A stretch of 64,000 nucleotides of DNA from an uncultured Erysipelotrichaceae bacterium (GCA_902802905.1 CADCNT010000006.1:36852-100851), one strand, 5' to 3'. Counted from the stretch's first letter, positions 1 through 8,288 are shown. The notes: generated from the letters alone by a model not told the origin. Made by a program: numbers and translations.

Positions 1-798
1 GATTTTTTTGATGATCCAGTTTTGTAACCTGTGTGGCAAGGCATTTAACACTAATAGACCAAAGTTCCTGTTTATTTTATAAACATATTTAGATTTCTTT
101 TTACTATTTGCCTTGTATATGAGTTTAGCTATCTTTTCAGGTGCCACTTTTTTACTTTCTACGGAAGAAACAACTTCTTTAAACTTTTTAGAATTGTAAG
201 AGTAGTGCTTAGTTCCATTTGTAAACTTTTCTAACTTTTGTTCAGAGACACTAAGTAAGCCAGTATCAATTGCTCCTGGTCTAATTAAGACAACTTGATA
301 ACCTAATAGTTGAAGCTCCATTCTAAGGGAATAGGCATACTTTTCTACTGTAGACTTGGTGATTCCATATAAGCCGGTAAATGGCAAAGGGTCTAAAGGT
401 CCTAATTCTGAAGATATCATAATGACTTTACCTTTTTCTTTTAGCAAAGGAATAAAAGCTTTATTAACTCGATACATTGAGAAAACGTTGATATCAAAGC
501 TTCTAATAAAATCTTCTTCAGATATTTCGATAAGAGAATTTAAATCATAGATACCAGCAGCGGAAATAATCGCCTCTATCTCACTTACCTTTTCTTTTAC
601 AAAGTTAAAGGCTGAATGTATTTGTTGCTCTTTGGTGATATCTGTTTTGATAAAGTGAAAACAATTTAGATTATCTTTTGGTTCTTTAATATCCAAACCA
701 AAAACAAGATAGCCTTCAGAAATAAATTTCTTTGCTACAGCAAAACCTATGCCACCAGAGGCACCAGTCAACACAATTGCTTTTCTAGTTTCTTGCAT
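1..798 (-). CDS. Short-chain dehydrogenase/reductase (SDR), 3' end outside window
   Basis: Reading the minus strand from the ATG at 798 gives 266 codons without a stop to the left edge, so the C-terminus is missing; SDRs of this type usually end at about 260-290 residues, so little is lost. The N-terminal Rossmann motif TGASGGIG (residues 11-18) and the catalytic YGITK (Tyr ~144, Lys ~148) are visible, as is an NAG-like SAAG segment. This is a classical NAD(P)-dependent oxidoreductase, substrate unknown. The start is set by MQETRKAIVLTGASGG and by a TATACT box 6 nt upstream; there is no Shine-Dalgarno site, so it is probably leaderless. The promoter lies at the very end of the GH2 gene, 12 nt upstream. 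Confidence 0.88.
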   Translation of the reverse strand, partial: MQETRKAIVLTGASGGIGFAVAKKFISEGYLVFGLDIKEPKDNLNCFHFIKTDITKEQQIHSAFNFVKEKVSEIEAIISAAGIYDLNSLIEISEEDFIRSFDINVFSMYRVNKAFIPLLKEKGKVIMISSELGPLDPLPFTGLYGITKSTVEKYAYSLRMELQLLGYQVVLIRPGAIDTGLLSVSEQKLEKFTNGTKHYSYNSKKFKEVVSSVESKKVAPEKIAKLIYKANSKKKSKYVYKINRNFGLLVLNALPHRLQNWIIKKI

Positions 799-804
799 AT
801 GTAA

Positions 805-810
805 AGTATA
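805..810 (-). promoter_or_regulatory. -10 box of the SDR gene, leaderless start
   Basis: TATACT on the minus strand ends 6 nt before the ATG at 798, placing the expected transcription start on or next to the start codon. It sits across the 5' boundary of the SDR and the stop of the GH2 gene. Confidence 0.5.
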
Positions 811-2490
811 TCAATAATCAATCTTATCGTTGATTTCTTTTATTTGTTGAGGCTCAACTTTAACCACTTGTCTATCATAAGTGACAAAACCATTTAGTTC
901 TTCTTCAACATCACTAAGTTGAGTATAGATAATTGCACTTAATCCATGAGGAATATTATCTATAACATCCTTTTGAATTGTGTCTTGATATTTCTTTAAC
1001 CATTCTTCTTTATTCTTAAAAAATCTGTAGACGTGATTGCCTTTAATCATATGTCCTTCGACTGGTAAAACAAATCCACCGAATTCAGATAAAATAATGG
1101 CTCTGCTACTAGTTTCTTCTTTGTTTTTAATCTTAAAGTGTTTGAAATATACATGATAAGATTTGACATCACTAATACCTTGGTCATGCCAACCAGAAGC
1201 GTGATCATATAATCTCGTTGAATCAAGTTTAACTAACTCGTTATAGATAGGGACACTATCGAATTGACCCCATCCTTCATTGAAGATAGTCCATAGTCCA
1301 ATAGAAGGAACATTATATAAATATTCAATTGTGTCTTTAAATTCTTGAAGGGCTTGTTTTCTTCCTTCTTCGCTTTCTCTATTGAATTTCTTGTAGTTAT
1401 TATCTTTATGGTGCCTACCTGTAATAAGAGGAGCGGCAATGGTGAGAAACTTGTAGTTTTCTCCTCCATTAACAAAGTCTTGCCAGACAATTAATCCTTT
1501 TTTATCACATTCGTAATACCATCTTGGGATTTCAATCTTGATGTGCTTTCTGATGGTGTTAAATCCTAACAATTTAACTAAATTGATGTCTTCTTCATAT
1601 GCTTCATAACTTGGTGGAGTTAATAGACCATCATGATAATAACCTTGATCAAGGACACCTTTCATGAAATATGGTTTGTTGTTCAATCCTAATCTAGTTA
1701 TTCCTTGTTCATCTTTAACAAGCGAGAATTTACGCATTGCAAAATAAGATGAAACTTCATCATGATCAGTTTTAGCTTTGAAGTGATATAGATAAGGACT
1801 TTCTGGACTCCATAGATGCATTTCTTTGATTTTGATACGTTCATCAACATTGGTTTTAATTCTGTAGATGTTATCTTCATCAAAAATGATATCAACTTCT
1901 TTTGCCTCACCTTTCACATTCATAATCACTTCTTTATTATCGATATCAGGAGTGATTTTGATGTTAGCAATATAATCAGAAGAAACAGATTCAATCCAAA
2001 CCGGGAAATAGATACCGCTTTGAGGGGTGTACCAGATTCCTCCATGTTTTAGCTTTTGTTTGCCTCTACTTAAAAATGAGGTGTCCGTTAAGTCTTGAAC
2101 TTTTACGATTAGTTCGTTTTCTTCTTTAAGATATTGTTTGATTTCAAATTCAAAAGGAAGGAAACCACCAACATGTTTTCCTAAATATTGTCCGTTAAGA
2201 TAAACTTCTGCGATTTGATCAACAGCGAGGAAGTGGAGAATCACTTTATCTTTAATCTCAAAGTCATCGAGTTTGAAGATTAATCTATAGAATAAATAGT
2301 CATCAGGCTGGACTGCTTTATTGACTTCGCTTAATGACGATTCCGGAGAAAAAGGAACAAGGATTTTTCCTTCATAACTTGTAGGAAGTCCCTCGTTTTT
2401 AGAAATTGTGCAGTCCCAATAACCATTTAAACAAAGATACGAATCTCTTTGTAGTTGTGGTCTAGGATATTCATTTAGGGGCTGTTTCAT
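811..2490 (-). CDS. Glycoside hydrolase family 2 (beta-galactosidase/glucuronidase-like)
   Basis: A 559-aa protein with no signal peptide, hence cytoplasmic. It has the GH2 order: jelly-roll sugar-binding domain (about 1-165), a short Ig-like domain (to about 250) and a TIM barrel. The acid/base Glu is seen in FNEGWGQFD (about residue 405) and the nucleophile Glu in ILSEFGGF (about 466). It is short compared with LacZ (~1000 aa) and closer to the compact GH2 enzymes of gut Firmicutes that hydrolyse beta-galactosides, glucuronides or mannosides; the exact substrate cannot be read. Its first 20 nt overlap the end of the upstream MFS gene, so the two are translationally coupled: transporter imports a glycoside, enzyme cleaves it. 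Confidence 0.9.
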   Translation of the reverse strand: MKQPLNEYPRPQLQRDSYLCLNGYWDCTISKNEGLPTSYEGKILVPFSPESSLSEVNKAVQPDDYLFYRLIFKLDDFEIKDKVILHFLAVDQIAEVYLNGQYLGKHVGGFLPFEFEIKQYLKEENELIVKVQDLTDTSFLSRGKQKLKHGGIWYTPQSGIYFPVWIESVSSDYIANIKITPDIDNKEVIMNVKGEAKEVDIIFDEDNIYRIKTNVDERIKIKEMHLWSPESPYLYHFKAKTDHDEVSSYFAMRKFSLVKDEQGITRLGLNNKPYFMKGVLDQGYYHDGLLTPPSYEAYEEDINLVKLLGFNTIRKHIKIEIPRWYYECDKKGLIVWQDFVNGGENYKFLTIAAPLITGRHHKDNNYKKFNRESEEGRKQALQEFKDTIEYLYNVPSIGLWTIFNEGWGQFDSVPIYNELVKLDSTRLYDHASGWHDQGISDVKSYHVYFKHFKIKNKEETSSRAIILSEFGGFVLPVEGHMIKGNHVYRFFKNKEEWLKKYQDTIQKDVIDNIPHGLSAIIYTQLSDVEEELNGFVTYDRQVVKVEPQQIKEINDKIDY

Positions 2491-3781
2491 CAGTCTTTTC
2501 CTTTTTCATTAAGAATAATAATGGAATAAGTGTTAATAAAATAAAGATAGCAGCGAATAGGAAGATATATTGATTTGGAAGAATTGTCATTTCCCCATAT
2601 TCGTTTGGTGCCATTGTGCCATTGATGTAGCTAACGCCACGACCAATAAACGGTCCAGTGACCATAGGAATCATGACGATAAAGACCATTCTCACACCTT
2701 GGAATAATCCAGTTTCATTTTCTGGAGTGTAGTCTCTGATTTTAGCGCCTAATACAGCAGTAGCTAATAAGTAACCGGTCATTAAGACGATGCCACCGAT
2801 AATCACTCCAATCTGTTGTTGGAAGAAGAATAGGAGAACGCCACCGATAATTGCGCCAGCAATCGCAGAGAACGCTAATTTATATTTACCAATTCTATCC
2901 ATGAAGAATCCAAATAAAACTGTTAAAACACAAGCAGCACCTAAAATAGGTCCAGCAGTGGATACTAAATCAAATCCCAAAATGTCATTAACATAGACCA
3001 TGAAGTATGGCATGAAGATTTGAATGCCAATGGAGAAAGTCATTAATGACAATAAAGCTAAATAGAGTTTTGGTCTGCTTTTGATGACAGAAGGTTTAAA
3101 TCCATGAACGATATTTTTCATATATGGTTCTTCTCTATTTGGCTTGATGTTGTCTTTAGGAAGTAAGAAGCAACAAGCAATACCGCTGACAGTGGTGATG
3201 CCACCAAAGGCAACAAAGAACCAAAGCCAATCAGAATGTCCTGGAGCGTTAACGTCTTCACCAACTAACATTCCTTGAAGAAGGACCACAGCAATCATGG
3301 CCACTAAAGGAAGAATGGATAAAACACTTTCTACCTTACCTCTATTTGTGGTGTCTGTAGTGTCGGTGACAAAAGCATTAAATGCAGCGTCGTTTGCGGT
3401 GCTACCAAAGAAAGTCATCACGCAGTCCATAATGACAATCATGGTTCCAGAGAGTAAAGCGGAGTGAGCAACAAAGTTATATGGTTTGCTTGGATCTAAG
3501 AAAGCAAACATGATGATGGATATACCCCAAATGATATAACCAAGGGATACAAACATCTTTCTTTTACCCAATCTATCAGATAAAGCCCCCATGAATAATG
3601 TTGTTATGGTTGCGGCAACCGCACTGAAAACTGTCATATAGGTGATGAATTTTGCATCACCAGTGCAGTCAAAGACATAAACATTAAGATAATTATTTTC
3701 AATTGCCCAGGCTAATTGTCCAATTAAACCCGCAACAATAAAGGAGAGCCATTTTCTCCAGCCTAATTTTGTAACATTCAT
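2471..3781 (-). CDS. MFS transporter, glycoside/sugar type
   Basis: A 436-aa integral membrane protein with about 12 hydrophobic segments and the MFS loop 2-3 signature GALSDRLGKRK near residue 65. Overall it resembles sugar:cation symporters of the GPH/MFS group. It starts at ATG 3781, preceded by a GAGGA Shine-Dalgarno site about 7 nt away and a TATAAT box at 3800-3805, giving a leader of only about 14 nt. It overlaps the GH2 gene by 20 nt, which suggests it brings in the glycoside that enzyme hydrolyses. The substrate is inferred from context only. Confidence 0.85.
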   Translation of the reverse strand: MNVTKLGWRKWLSFIVAGLIGQLAWAIENNYLNVYVFDCTGDAKFITYMTVFSAVAATITTLFMGALSDRLGKRKMFVSLGYIIWGISIIMFAFLDPSKPYNFVAHSALLSGTMIVIMDCVMTFFGSTANDAAFNAFVTDTTDTTNRGKVESVLSILPLVAMIAVVLLQGMLVGEDVNAPGHSDWLWFFVAFGGITTVSGIACCFLLPKDNIKPNREEPYMKNIVHGFKPSVIKSRPKLYLALLSLMTFSIGIQIFMPYFMVYVNDILGFDLVSTAGPILGAACVLTVLFGFFMDRIGKYKLAFSAIAGAIIGGVLLFFFQQQIGVIIGGIVLMTGYLLATAVLGAKIRDYTPENETGLFQGVRMVFIVMIPMVTGPFIGRGVSYINGTMAPNEYGEMTILPNQYIFLFAAIFILLTLIPLLFLMKKEKTDETAPK

Positions 3782-3799
3782 AATGAAATCCTCATGAAT

Positions 3800-3805
3800 A
3801 TTATA
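3800..3805 (-). promoter_or_regulatory. -10 box for the MFS-GH2 operon
   Basis: TATAAT on the minus strand, followed by a short leader that carries GAGGA. The -35 region (TTTATT) is poor and lies in the U-tract of the upstream small-RNA terminator, so this promoter works downstream of that terminator. Confidence 0.5.
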
Positions 3806-3820
3806 GTGCTAATCATAATA

Positions 3821-3847
3821 AAAATAAAAAAATCGCCGAAGCGATTT
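3821..3847 (-). terminator. Intrinsic terminator with UUCG tetraloop
   Basis: Minus strand: AAATCGC, loop TTCG, GCGATTT, then a long U-rich tract (+ strand 3821-3829 is A-rich). A 7-bp stem with a UUCG loop is a very strong intrinsic terminator. No protein gene ends upstream of it on this strand, so it must end a non-coding transcript or act as a leader attenuator. Confidence 0.85.
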
Positions 3848-3897
3848 AGTTGGCTCTTATTTCCGTGCCTGAGCCTCAGTCGGCACCGCTATACAGC
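3821..3897 (-). ncRNA. Candidate ~76-nt structured RNA with H-type pseudoknot
   Basis: On the minus strand a good promoter (TTGTCA at 3932-3927, 17-nt spacer, TATATT at 3909-3904) predicts a start near G3897. The RNA then holds a stem GUGCC/GGCAC (3886-3882 with 3869-3865) whose 12-nt loop contains GGCUC (3875-3871), able to pair with GAGCC (3856-3852): a classic H-type pseudoknot. It ends in the UUCG terminator at 3847-3821. It lies upstream of the MFS-GH2 operon, which has its own -10 box beyond the terminator. It could be a trans-acting small RNA or an unrecognised riboswitch/attenuator; I could not match it to preQ1, SAM-II, fluoride, ZTP or guanidine classes. Confidence 0.55.
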
Positions 3898-3903
3898 ATA
3901 ATT

Positions 3904-3932
3904 AATATACTATTTTCACTATTAATTGACAA
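3904..3932 (-). promoter_or_regulatory. Promoter of the candidate small RNA
   Basis: TTGTCA (3932-3927) and TATATT (3909-3904) with a 17-nt spacer on the minus strand. The -35 hexamer shares its bases with a TTGACA on the plus strand (3926-3931), so the small-RNA promoter and the upstream region of the formate-channel gene overlap divergently. Confidence 0.5.
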
Positions 3933-3950
3933 TATCAAAGATATTTTTGC

Positions 3951-3956
3951 TACAAT
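3951..3956 (+). promoter_or_regulatory. Extended -10 of the formate/nitrite channel gene, leaderless
   Basis: TGCTACAAT, an extended -10 element, ends 8 nt before the ATG at 3965. The same 12-mer TTTTGCTACAAT precedes the glycosyltransferase gene at 26802. TTGACA at 3926 is 19 nt upstream. Confidence 0.6.
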
Positions 3957-3964
3957 TATTGCTA

Positions 3965-4633
3965 ATGAAACAACAAGCATTAACATTTTTAAAAGGCACA
4001 TTAGCAGGACTCTCTATTGGAGTAGGTGGTTTTCTCTATATTTTGATGATTCACTTTGTTAAAGGTGAATTAGGTAATGTATTAGGTTCTCTCTTATTTG
4101 CAGTTGGTCTATTTACTGTCTGCACCTTCTATTTAGCGTTATATACCGGCAAGATTGGTTTAGTGTTTGAACAGAAACAAGAAAAGAGTTTCTATATCTC
4201 TCTTCCAATTATGCTTATTGGCAATGCAATTGGTGCGATTGCTCTTGGCTACGTTTGTTGGGCTATTTTCAAAGACAATCCGGAGATCATGGCCACTGTT
4301 AATGGTGTGTGTGATAAAAGGGTAGTTTTGTTCACTTTTGAAAACTATCTTTCACTCATTGTCAAATCACTTTTATGTGGGCTCTGCGTATATTTAGCGG
4401 TCAAATGTTTCGCTTTGAATAGATTAAAACCAGTTGGTGTTTGCCTACTTGTTCTCTTTGTTTTTATCTTTGTATACGCTGGCTTCCAACACTGTATCGC
4501 TAACATGTACTACCTGGGATTTGGTAATCAATATGGTAACGGTTATGCATATGTTAATCTTATGTTGTGCATTATAGGCAATTCACTTGGTACGATACCA
4601 GGCGTATTGATATTAAAATTGATAAAAAAATAA
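3965..4633 (+). CDS. Formate/nitrite transporter (FNT family channel)
   Basis: A 222-aa protein with six hydrophobic helices and the FNT signature GFQHCIANMYY (family: GFEHSVANM), which carries the conserved pore histidine. FNT proteins are pentameric channels for formate, nitrite, hydrosulfide or lactate; the substrate is not certain, but formate export in a fermenter is most likely. I start it at MKQQALTF (3965) because the upstream in-frame codons lie over the promoter itself (TGCTACAAT at 3948-3956). Its stop codon is embedded in a strong terminator. Confidence 0.88.
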   Translation: MKQQALTFLKGTLAGLSIGVGGFLYILMIHFVKGELGNVLGSLLFAVGLFTVCTFYLALYTGKIGLVFEQKQEKSFYISLPIMLIGNAIGAIALGYVCWAIFKDNPEIMATVNGVCDKRVVLFTFENYLSLIVKSLLCGLCVYLAVKCFALNRLKPVGVCLLVLFVFIFVYAGFQHCIANMYYLGFGNQYGNGYAYVNLMLCIIGNSLGTIPGVLILKLIKK

Positions 4634-4655
4634 GTGGCTAAGCCACTTGTTTTTG
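4632..4655 (+). terminator. Bidirectional intrinsic terminator
   Basis: AAGTGGC, loop TAA, GCCACTT followed by GTTTTTGTT on the plus strand; on the minus strand the same stem is followed by the A/T-rich end of the FNT gene (TTATTTTTTT). It separates the convergent FNT and SLC13-type genes. Confidence 0.8.
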
Positions 4656-4658
4656 TTC

Positions 4659-6002
4659 TTAGATTCCTACCCATGGAAGCGCCATAATAATCACCAACGC
4701 TAGAGCGATAGTAGGAATAGAGATAATTGCTCCGTGTCCGACAAATTGAGTAAACGAGAACTTAACATCGTTCTGTTTTAATATCTTCATGAACATAATT
4801 CCTGCTAAGGAACCGATTGGAGTTAATAATGCACAAATGTTACTAGATGCTACAGTAGCGTAAGCATATGGATAGAAAGCAGGATTTGCAATATTACCAG
4901 CAGCATCAACCCAAGAGAAATCATGAAGTGTTGTGGTAAACATCATTGTCATCGGAATGTTATTAAGTAAGTTACCTAGACCAAATGAAATAGCGCCAGT
5001 CACCATCATGTGATTGCCTTGTAAGAATGTTGCAAATTCACTAATAAGTCCAGAATTTGACAAAGTCACGATAAATACCGACATAGAAAGAAGGAATGGC
5101 GCTAGTGAATATGGAAGTCCTGCTAAAGATTTCCAAATGATAGTGAACTTTTCTTTCTTTGCTAATAAACAAATGATGATAGCGATGTAAGTAGCTCCAG
5201 CACACACTAGGGGGATATACCAAAGTTCTACTCCTGGGATGTAGTTAGAGACCGCCATAAAGAGAACCATAACCGCTAAACCTGTAACGCCAATTGTGAG
5301 TAATTGCTTGTCTGGTTTAATGATTTCAACATCATCGATATTAATCTTTTCTTTAAGTTGTTTTCTGAACATGAAATACACCAAGAATGTTGAAAAAACC
5401 CCACAGACCGCGGTTGGAATGGCCATGACCGCTGCATATTCTAAGAAGGAAATACCGAATGTGGTGCATAAGTAAATGTTGGTTGGATTATCAATAAAGA
5501 AGAACATGCTCCACACATTTGCACACACGAATTCAGAGATGATATATGGAATAGGATTGATTTTCGCATTCTTAGAGAAATAACAGATAAATGGAGTGAA
5601 TGTTAAGATCAAAATATCGTTTGAAGTAAAGATAGTGAGAATAGCGATGATTGCGCTAAAAGAGAAAAACAATTTGGTTTGACTACTCTTGTTTTTACTT
5701 AAGATAACTGCCGCAATATAAGAGAAGAAACCAATCTTATCTAAGAGTACTGAAATACTGGTGCATGATATAAATATCACCAAGATTTTAAGCGGGTTAA
5801 TATTAGCGTCATTTAAGAAGATGTCTTTAATCGGATTTTGGCCAGCAAAGCCACAACACAAACAAACGATGGCGCCCACCAAACAAAAAACCCAATAAAG
5901 AGCGAATGAAACTTTTTTAATTTTAATCTTCCAATCAAGAGCGATTGCAAGAATCATCAATATTAATGAGATGCCAACAATAATTAACGCTGCAATGTTC
6001 AT
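4659..6002 (-). CDS. SLC13/ArsB-superfamily membrane transporter
   Basis: A 447-aa protein with about 11 hydrophobic segments. The first half holds FTSNDILILTFTPFI, typical of ion-transporter superfamily members (ArsB, NhaD, SLC13, CitM), and the second half has a matching LGNLLNNIPMTMMF re-entrant motif. These carry dicarboxylates, citrate, arsenite or Na+/H+; which one cannot be decided here. I use ATG 6002 (MNIAALI) rather than the GTG at 6026, since TTTTTAGGA sits 6 nt before 6002 while the GTG has no ribosome-binding site. A 7-bp inverted repeat (6029-6047) lies just upstream. Confidence 0.82.
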   Translation of the reverse strand: MNIAALIIVGISLILMILAIALDWKIKIKKVSFALYWVFCLVGAIVCLCCGFAGQNPIKDIFLNDANINPLKILVIFISCTSISVLLDKIGFFSYIAAVILSKNKSSQTKLFFSFSAIIAILTIFTSNDILILTFTPFICYFSKNAKINPIPYIISEFVCANVWSMFFFIDNPTNIYLCTTFGISFLEYAAVMAIPTAVCGVFSTFLVYFMFRKQLKEKINIDDVEIIKPDKQLLTIGVTGLAVMVLFMAVSNYIPGVELWYIPLVCAGATYIAIIICLLAKKEKFTIIWKSLAGLPYSLAPFLLSMSVFIVTLSNSGLISEFATFLQGNHMMVTGAISFGLGNLLNNIPMTMMFTTTLHDFSWVDAAGNIANPAFYPYAYATVASSNICALLTPIGSLAGIMFMKILKQNDVKFSFTQFVGHGAIISIPTIALALVIIMALPWVGI

Positions 6003-6028
6003 ACGATTTCCTAAAAACAATAACACAC

Positions 6029-6047
6029 AAGTGATGAAAAATCACTT
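6029..6047. promoter_or_regulatory. Inverted repeat AAGTGAT-N5-ATCACTT
   Basis: Perfect 7-bp inverted repeat in the divergent region between the SLC13-type gene and the TIR-LRR gene. There is no U-tract on either side, so an operator or leader hairpin is more likely than a terminator. Confidence 0.35.
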
Positions 6048-6114
6048 ATTCTTTATGGTAAATCTCATAACTATGTTATAAGATATAAGAAACAAGTTTG
6101 CGCAGGTGACATTT

Positions 6115-7761
6115 ATGGCAGAAGAAGTTAAGACTGAAATTTTAGAAGACAAATATTCGCCTTACAAAGGATCACATCCATTTGTTTTTATTAGCTATTC
6201 TCACGATGACAATATTGAAAGAGAAGGGCTCATTGATAACGTTATTCATGGATTGATTGATAAGGGATATCGTGTTTGGTATGACGCTGGTATTCATCAT
6301 GGTGAATGGTCACAACAAATCGATTCCAAAATGGATGAATGTTCTGCTTTTGTTGTCTTCTTATCTCCTAACTCTGTTGCCAGTAAATATGTTAATAGAG
6401 AAGTTTTCTATTACTGCAATAAACCTGCAGAAAAGAAAATTACTTTAATCCCAATTTGGATTGATAAACCTGTTCCAACTCCAAAGGCTTTATCTTTGAT
6501 TTTGGATGTTTATCAAGTTTTGTTTAACGATATTAAAGAACAACCAACAGTCAAACAATTGGTTGATAAATTAACATCAAAACACGAAATTCCAAGTCAA
6601 TGTAAAAATGATCTTGAAGTGGAAGACGGTGTTGTCTCTAATACCCCATTAGATTGTACCGATTTGAATTTATATAGTGGCATCAAGGAAGTTGCTCCAG
6701 GTGCATGTAAAGACAGAATTGAGTTAGAAGAACTCACTATTTCTGATACAGTGGTTAAACTTGGCGCTGAAGCATTTAGAGGCTGTAAAGTTCTTAAAGA
6801 AGTTAAGATTCCCGGACCTCTTGAAAGCATTGGCGATAGCTGCTTTAGGGATTGTATCGAAATGCAAAAACTCATTATTTATGATCGTGTAGAAATCGGC
6901 GAAAGAGCATTTGAAAACTGTAGCAAATTATCTGAAATTATTCTTTCTGACCAATTAGAAGAAATTTCTAATGGTGTATTCAATTCCTGTAAATCATTAG
7001 TTAGTTTAAAACTTCCGGCTAACCTAGTTGCTATCGGCGATAGTGCTTTTGCTAGCTGTGACAAATTAAAGACAATTGAGATTCCTTCTGGATGTACTCG
7101 TATTGATGATCTCGTTTTTGCTGGCTGTATCAATTTAGAGAAAATTATTATTCCTAACACAGTGACAAGAATTGGCAAAAACGTCTTCAAAGATTGTAAA
7201 AAATTAAAAGAAATCTTTATACCTGCGAGTGTTAAAAAGATGGATCCAGGTTGTTTCAGAGGCTGTGCTTCTTTAGAAAAAATTGAAGTAGATGAGAATA
7301 ACCCATATTTTAGAGATGTTGATGGCGTTCTCTTTGGCTTATCTCTAGATAGAATTATTGCCTATCCAGCAGGAAAGAAGGCTGAAGATGGTGTGTTTAG
7401 ATTACCTCCATCAGTTAAAACTGTTGAAGACTGGGCTTTTGCAGATTGCCAATATTTGCAAGAAGTTAAAATGGAACGTGGTGTTGAAAAGATTGGCGAA
7501 GGTGCTTTCTATAACTGCGACAAGATTAAAAAGATTGTTCTTCCAAACACTACTAGAGTTATCCAAGATACAGCGTTTAGAGGCTGTGACAATTTAGAAG
7601 TGTTCGTATTAAAGAGTGACTCCTTATCCGAGTTTGGATGGGGCACATTGTATGGCTGTTCCAAAGTCAAAATTTACGCTGACGCACCTAAAGTTGTTAA
7701 GTATTGCAAGACCTACGATCTTGAAAGATATGAATTAAAAGAATACGACCCAAATAAATAA
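6115..7761 (+). CDS. TIR domain - leucine-rich repeat (BspA-like) protein
   Basis: A 548-aa protein without signal peptide or membrane segment. Residues ~15-140 form a TIR_2 domain (FVFISYSHDD, GYRVWYDAGI, FVVFLSPNSVASKYVNREV). Residues ~165-530 are BspA-type LRR_5 repeats: twelve cysteine motifs FxxC or LxxC (FRGC, FRDC, FENC and so on) about 23 residues apart. Bacterial TIRs commonly cleave NAD+ and act in immunity; LRRs bind ligands. In the helix after the BB loop the sequence is GEWSQQI, with Gln where NADase TIRs often have the catalytic Glu. Start chosen at 6115 because AGGTGA lies 6 nt upstream; the GTG at 6106 is that Shine-Dalgarno site itself. The stop overlaps the next gene by one base. 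Confidence 0.88.
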   Translation: MAEEVKTEILEDKYSPYKGSHPFVFISYSHDDNIEREGLIDNVIHGLIDKGYRVWYDAGIHHGEWSQQIDSKMDECSAFVVFLSPNSVASKYVNREVFYYCNKPAEKKITLIPIWIDKPVPTPKALSLILDVYQVLFNDIKEQPTVKQLVDKLTSKHEIPSQCKNDLEVEDGVVSNTPLDCTDLNLYSGIKEVAPGACKDRIELEELTISDTVVKLGAEAFRGCKVLKEVKIPGPLESIGDSCFRDCIEMQKLIIYDRVEIGERAFENCSKLSEIILSDQLEEISNGVFNSCKSLVSLKLPANLVAIGDSAFASCDKLKTIEIPSGCTRIDDLVFAGCINLEKIIIPNTVTRIGKNVFKDCKKLKEIFIPASVKKMDPGCFRGCASLEKIEVDENNPYFRDVDGVLFGLSLDRIIAYPAGKKAEDGVFRLPPSVKTVEDWAFADCQYLQEVKMERGVEKIGEGAFYNCDKIKKIVLPNTTRVIQDTAFRGCDNLEVFVLKSDSLSEFGWGTLYGCSKVKIYADAPKVVKYCKTYDLERYELKEYDPNK

Positions 7762-8288
7762 TGGAACTTGAATACTATTATTCAATACTATCAATTTATG
7801 ATACATATTCCAGCGAGAAGATACTCGTTGGTTTATTTTGGGGTAGAAATTTAAAAGAACTAGCGTTAGATATTTTGAACTTTTTTGAACCTATGCTCAG
7901 AAGCGCGACTCAAGATTTCAATAAAGTCTATAACAATCATTTAGACTACGATAGCAAAGACTTTTATACACAGTGTGTGCAACATGGTTTTCAAGTCGCT
8001 CCAATCATCGCGTTAAAAGACAAACTTAATAGTGGCAAAGAGTTAACAATGAATGATTTCAAATCTATAGATTTCTTCCAATTTTATGATGGCTCTCAAC
8101 ATGTTGTGTTTTCTCGAATCCCAGAAAGTATCAGAGACCTAAGAGATATCTGTGCTTCCACAGCGGATGAGTTTGGTTTTTATGATGATTTACCGAGTGA
8201 TTTTGAATTAGAAATTAGTGAAGAAAAAATCATCACTCCATTCTTCGATTTGACAAAGAAGTGGAACGCAGCGCATTATTCGAAGTAG
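7761..8288 (+). CDS. Unknown protein coupled to the TIR-LRR gene
   Basis: A 175-aa soluble protein that I do not recognise. It is rich in aromatic residues and acidic at the C-terminal half, with no membrane segment, signal peptide or Cys-rich motif. Its ATG overlaps the TAA of the TIR-LRR gene (TAATG), so the two are translated together, and a strong terminator directly follows, making a closed two-gene unit. A partner, regulator or immunity role for the TIR-LRR protein is inference from this coupling only. Confidence 0.8.
   Translation: MELEYYYSILSIYDTYSSEKILVGLFWGRNLKELALDILNFFEPMLRSATQDFNKVYNNHLDYDSKDFYTQCVQHGFQVAPIIALKDKLNSGKELTMNDFKSIDFFQFYDGSQHVVFSRIPESIRDLRDICASTADEFGFYDDLPSDFELEISEEKIITPFFDLTKKWNAAHYSK

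Noticed and set aside
3821..3897. preQ1, SAM-II, fluoride or guanidine-III riboswitch
   Set aside because: The conserved core bases of these classes are absent; only the general H-type pseudoknot shape is shared.
6106..6117. GTG 6106 as TIR-LRR start
   Set aside because: The GTG is part of the AGGTGA ribosome-binding site that serves ATG 6115.
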